This document shows, piece by piece, positions 62,267 to 64,000 of a DNA stretch of 64,000 nucleotides (positions are counted from its first letter, which is position 1; the number at the start of each line of letters is the position of its first letter). The DNA comes from an uncultured Roseobacter sp. (GTDB taxonomy: Bacteria > Pseudomonadota > Alphaproteobacteria > Rhodobacterales > Rhodobacteraceae): assembly GCF_947488185.1 (NCBI RefSeq), contig NZ_CANKYM010000008.1, forward strand, positions 21,356-85,355. The letters run 5' to 3'. The position numbers and the translations under genes were made by a program. Below the pieces are notes generated by a model. It worked only from the letters and a program-made list of their open reading frames with translations, was not told the origin of the DNA and ran no database searches.

Positions 62267-63004
62267 TTAGATGTTTTGAAAGGCGGGAAAGGTCTCCAGC
62301 ATCCACTGGGCAATGTGGTTGACGCTGTCCGTGGCGATCAGCGCCGCAAAGAGCAACAGCAGCAGGCCCATGGCCTTTTCGACCTTCGGCAGATGGCGGC
62401 GGAACCGGGCGGCGAACCGCAAAAACGGCCCGATGAACAGCGAGGCCACCACAAAGGGCGCGGTCATCGCCACCCCGAACACCAAGAGCAGGATCAGCCC
62501 GCGCAGGGCCGTGGCCTCGGTGCTGGCCGTGAACACCACCGCCGTCAGCACCCCGCCGACGCAGGGCGTCCACCCCGCGGCAAAGGCCAGCCCGACGACG
62601 TAAGCGCCGAGCACGGACATGGTCTGGGTGTCGCCCGCCTGCACCTGAAACGCCCGGTTGAAAAAGCCGATCCGCAGCACCCCCAAAAAATGCAACCCCA
62701 TCACCAGCACGACCAGCGCCGCAAAAAGCCGGAATTCCGTCTGCGCCGCGCGAAAGCTCTGGCTCAGCCCGTAGGCCGCCGCCCCGAGCAGCACAAAGAC
62801 CGTGATGATGCCCAGCGAAAACATCACCGACGCGGCAAAGGCCCGGCGGCGCACACCCGGCGCCAGCACCCCCTCGGCGCTGATCTCGGACATCGACGCC
62901 CCTGCCATATAGCTGAGGTAGAACGGCACAATCGGCAGCACACAGGGCGAGAAAAAGACGATCAGCCCGCCCAGAAAGGCCCCCAATAGACTGACATCCA
63001 ACAT
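62267..63004 (-). CDS. soxV: SoxV, CcdA-like reductant transporter
   Basis: 245 residues, six membrane helices. Conserved cysteines in FFSPCVLPIVPFY (about 18-30) and AGWTPCVGG (about 144-152), which pass electrons across the membrane to SoxW. Divergent from soxS with an AT-rich region between. Confidence 0.92.
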   Translation of the reverse strand: MLDVSLLGAFLGGLIVFFSPCVLPIVPFYLSYMAGASMSEISAEGVLAPGVRRRAFAASVMFSLGIITVFVLLGAAAYGLSQSFRAAQTEFRLFAALVVLVMGLHFLGVLRIGFFNRAFQVQAGDTQTMSVLGAYVVGLAFAAGWTPCVGGVLTAVVFTASTEATALRGLILLLVFGVAMTAPFVVASLFIGPFLRFAARFRRHLPKVEKAMGLLLLLFAALIATDSVNHIAQWMLETFPAFQNI

Positions 63005-63033
63005 CCCGGCCCGCCCCAGTGCTTGTGCAGATT

Positions 63034-63055
63034 ACATATTCAAGATATTATATGT
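63034..63055. promoter_or_regulatory. AT-rich inverted repeat between soxV and soxS, possible SoxR site
   Basis: ACATAT and ATATGT are perfect 6-bp arms around a 10-base centre containing TTCAAG. The site lies in the 78-bp divergent promoter region of soxV and soxS, close to both starts. Confidence 0.4.
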
Positions 63056-63082
63056 TTATGTGATCCGTCAATTGGAACGCCG

Positions 63083-63442
63083 ATGAAACGCCTGCTCCTT
63101 GCCCTGGCCCTCGGGCTGGCCCCCCTGCCCGCGCTGGCCGCCGATCTGGTCATGGTCGAACAGGACGGCTGCCACTGGTGCGCCCGGTGGAACGCGGATA
63201 TCGCGCATATCTACCCCAAGACCGAGGAAGGCAAACGCGCGCCCCTGCGCCGGGTCGACCTGCGCGCCCTGCCCGACGATATCACCTTTGCCTCGCGCCC
63301 GGTCTTCACCCCCACCTTCGTGCTGGTCCATGACGGCAAGGAGCTGGGCCGCATCGAAGGCTATGCGGGGGATGAGTTCTTCTGGTTCCTGCTGGGCAAG
63401 CTGCTCGACGCCCATCCGGAGGAAACAGAGCCTAAATCGTAG
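63083..63442 (+). CDS. soxS: SoxS, periplasmic thioredoxin-like protein
   Basis: 119 residues, signal peptide (1-20). Redox motif CHWC (in QDGCHWCARWNADI). SoxS is known to reactivate SoxYZ in Paracoccus. The ATG was chosen because the peptide from there is a clean signal sequence; the upstream in-frame start lies inside the operator region. Confidence 0.88.
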   Translation: MKRLLLALALGLAPLPALAADLVMVEQDGCHWCARWNADIAHIYPKTEEGKRAPLRRVDLRALPDDITFASRPVFTPTFVLVHDGKELGRIEGYAGDEFFWFLLGKLLDAHPEETEPKS

Positions 63443-63541
63443 GCATTTGCACCGCTCTGGACCTGGCGGGTTCTTGCATTAATTGCCATATCAACGCCCA
63501 ATGGGTATGAGGACCCGAAATTGCGAGATAGCCAGAGCTTC

Positions 63542-63877
63542 ATGTCACTTCCCGTCATCACCAAGGATATGTCCGACGCCGAAATCGAGCGGATGATGGA
63601 GAGTGCCTGCAATGCGTCGAACTTCCTCAAGGCGATCAGCCACGAGGGGCGATTGATGATCCTCTGCCACCTGTCCACCGGCGAAAAATCCGTGACCGAG
63701 CTGGAAGAGCTGCTCTCCGCCCGGCAGGCCGCCGTCTCGCAACAACTGGCCCGGCTGCGTGCCGAAGGGCTGGTTGCGCCGCGCCGCGAGGGCAAGGCGA
63801 TTTATTACAGTTTGACAGATCCCCGCGCCGTTCAGATACTTGATCTCGTCTACGACCTGTTCTGCAAGGACGGGTAG
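63542..63877 (+). CDS. soxR: SoxR, ArsR-family repressor
   Basis: 111 residues. ArsR-type winged HTH (about 25-95): LKAISHEGRLMILCHL then SVTELEELLSARQAAVSQQL. Cys10-11 positions before the HTH (SACNAS) and Cys in ILCHL may form the thiosulfate-responsive redox pair described for SoxR. Start at the ATG; no strong ribosome-binding site. Confidence 0.88.
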   Translation: MSLPVITKDMSDAEIERMMESACNASNFLKAISHEGRLMILCHLSTGEKSVTELEELLSARQAAVSQQLARLRAEGLVAPRREGKAIYYSLTDPRAVQILDLVYDLFCKDG

Positions 63878-63917
63878 CGCGCCTCGCCACGCCCCGTAGA
63901 CATACGGGAGGAACCAC

Positions 63918-64000
63918 ATGCTGGACAGCATTTCAGACGCAGGGCTTTTGGCCCTGATCGGGCTTGGGGGCGGCCTCATCCTGGGACTCGCCGCACGACT
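63918..64000 (+). CDS. YeeE/YedE-family transporter (SoxT-like), 3' truncated by window edge
   Basis: Only 27 codons are visible: MLDSISDAGLLALIGLGGG then LILGLAARL, a first membrane helix typical of YeeE/YedE proteins, with GGGAGG before the ATG. Such genes often follow soxR (soxT). The frame is open to the end of the window. Confidence 0.65.
   Translation, partial: MLDSISDAGLLALIGLGGGLILGLAAR

Noticed and set aside
1..64000. CRISPR arrays, tRNA/rRNA genes, insertion sequences, integrases
   Set aside because: Looked for regularly spaced repeats, transposase motifs and cloverleaf-like sequences by eye; none were convincing.

Overview
The window reads as a chromosomal segment of an alphaproteobacterium, most likely a marine Rhodobacteraceae (Roseobacter-group) organism. 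The basis is the high GC content, dense four-base-overlap operons, a sox cluster in the order RS/VWXYZABCDEF, a FixK/FnrL-type regulator with many TTGAT-N4-ATCAA sites, polyhydroxyalkanoate genes, and a LIV-type transporter next to a BKACE enzyme. The genus is not decided by the sequence. No tRNA, rRNA, CRISPR array, insertion sequence or phage integrase was seen.

Region 1 (1-13.55 kb, + strand) is the distal half of an extracellular contractile injection system (eCIS, phage-tail-like) operon. It holds two large baseplate proteins, a fiber/collar-like protein, a tape-measure protein with a very long disordered insert, the AAA+ ATPase, and a 1104-residue exported, C-terminally membrane-anchored protein with a peptidoglycan-binding-like start and a possible degenerate GH18-like barrel. 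Sheath, tube and spike genes would lie upstream of the window.

Region 2 (13.57-17.27 kb, - strand) is a five-gene operon encoding a GST, a ChrR-like cupin, an SDR, an FAD amine oxidase and a TetR regulator. A palindrome upstream of the first gene is probably the TetR site.

Region 3 (17.4-39.83 kb) is a low-oxygen/energy-stress island. It contains alcohol dehydrogenase, a P-type ATPase, carbamate kinase, two universal stress proteins, Hsp20, a bactofilin-like membrane protein, DUF2267, a FixK/Fnr-type regulator, an OmpR-type response regulator, a hybrid kinase with a FixL-like PAS domain, an M50-CBS protease, phasin, PHA synthase in an operon with an ABC exporter, flavodoxin, a truncated Crp-like protein and a small proline-rich protein. 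Nine FNR-type boxes, four of them perfect, lie about 50-90 bp before the start codons, so the island looks like one regulon.

Region 4 (40.2-49.7 kb) is an IclR-controlled catabolic operon: cyclase/amidohydrolase, cupin, SDR, 3-hydroxyacyl-CoA-dehydrogenase-like enzyme, complete LIV-type ABC importer and BKACE enzyme. The layout fits uptake of a small polar compound, oxidation to a beta-keto acid, and acetyl-CoA-dependent cleavage. The substrate is unknown.

Region 5 (49.86-64.0 kb) is the thiosulfate-oxidation locus. Two metallo-beta-lactamase-fold proteins, a YeeE/YedE transporter with an FNR-like box and a DUF302 protein lie downstream of soxVWXYZABCDEF (- strand). Divergent soxS, soxR and the start of a second YeeE/YedE (soxT-like) gene run off the window edge.
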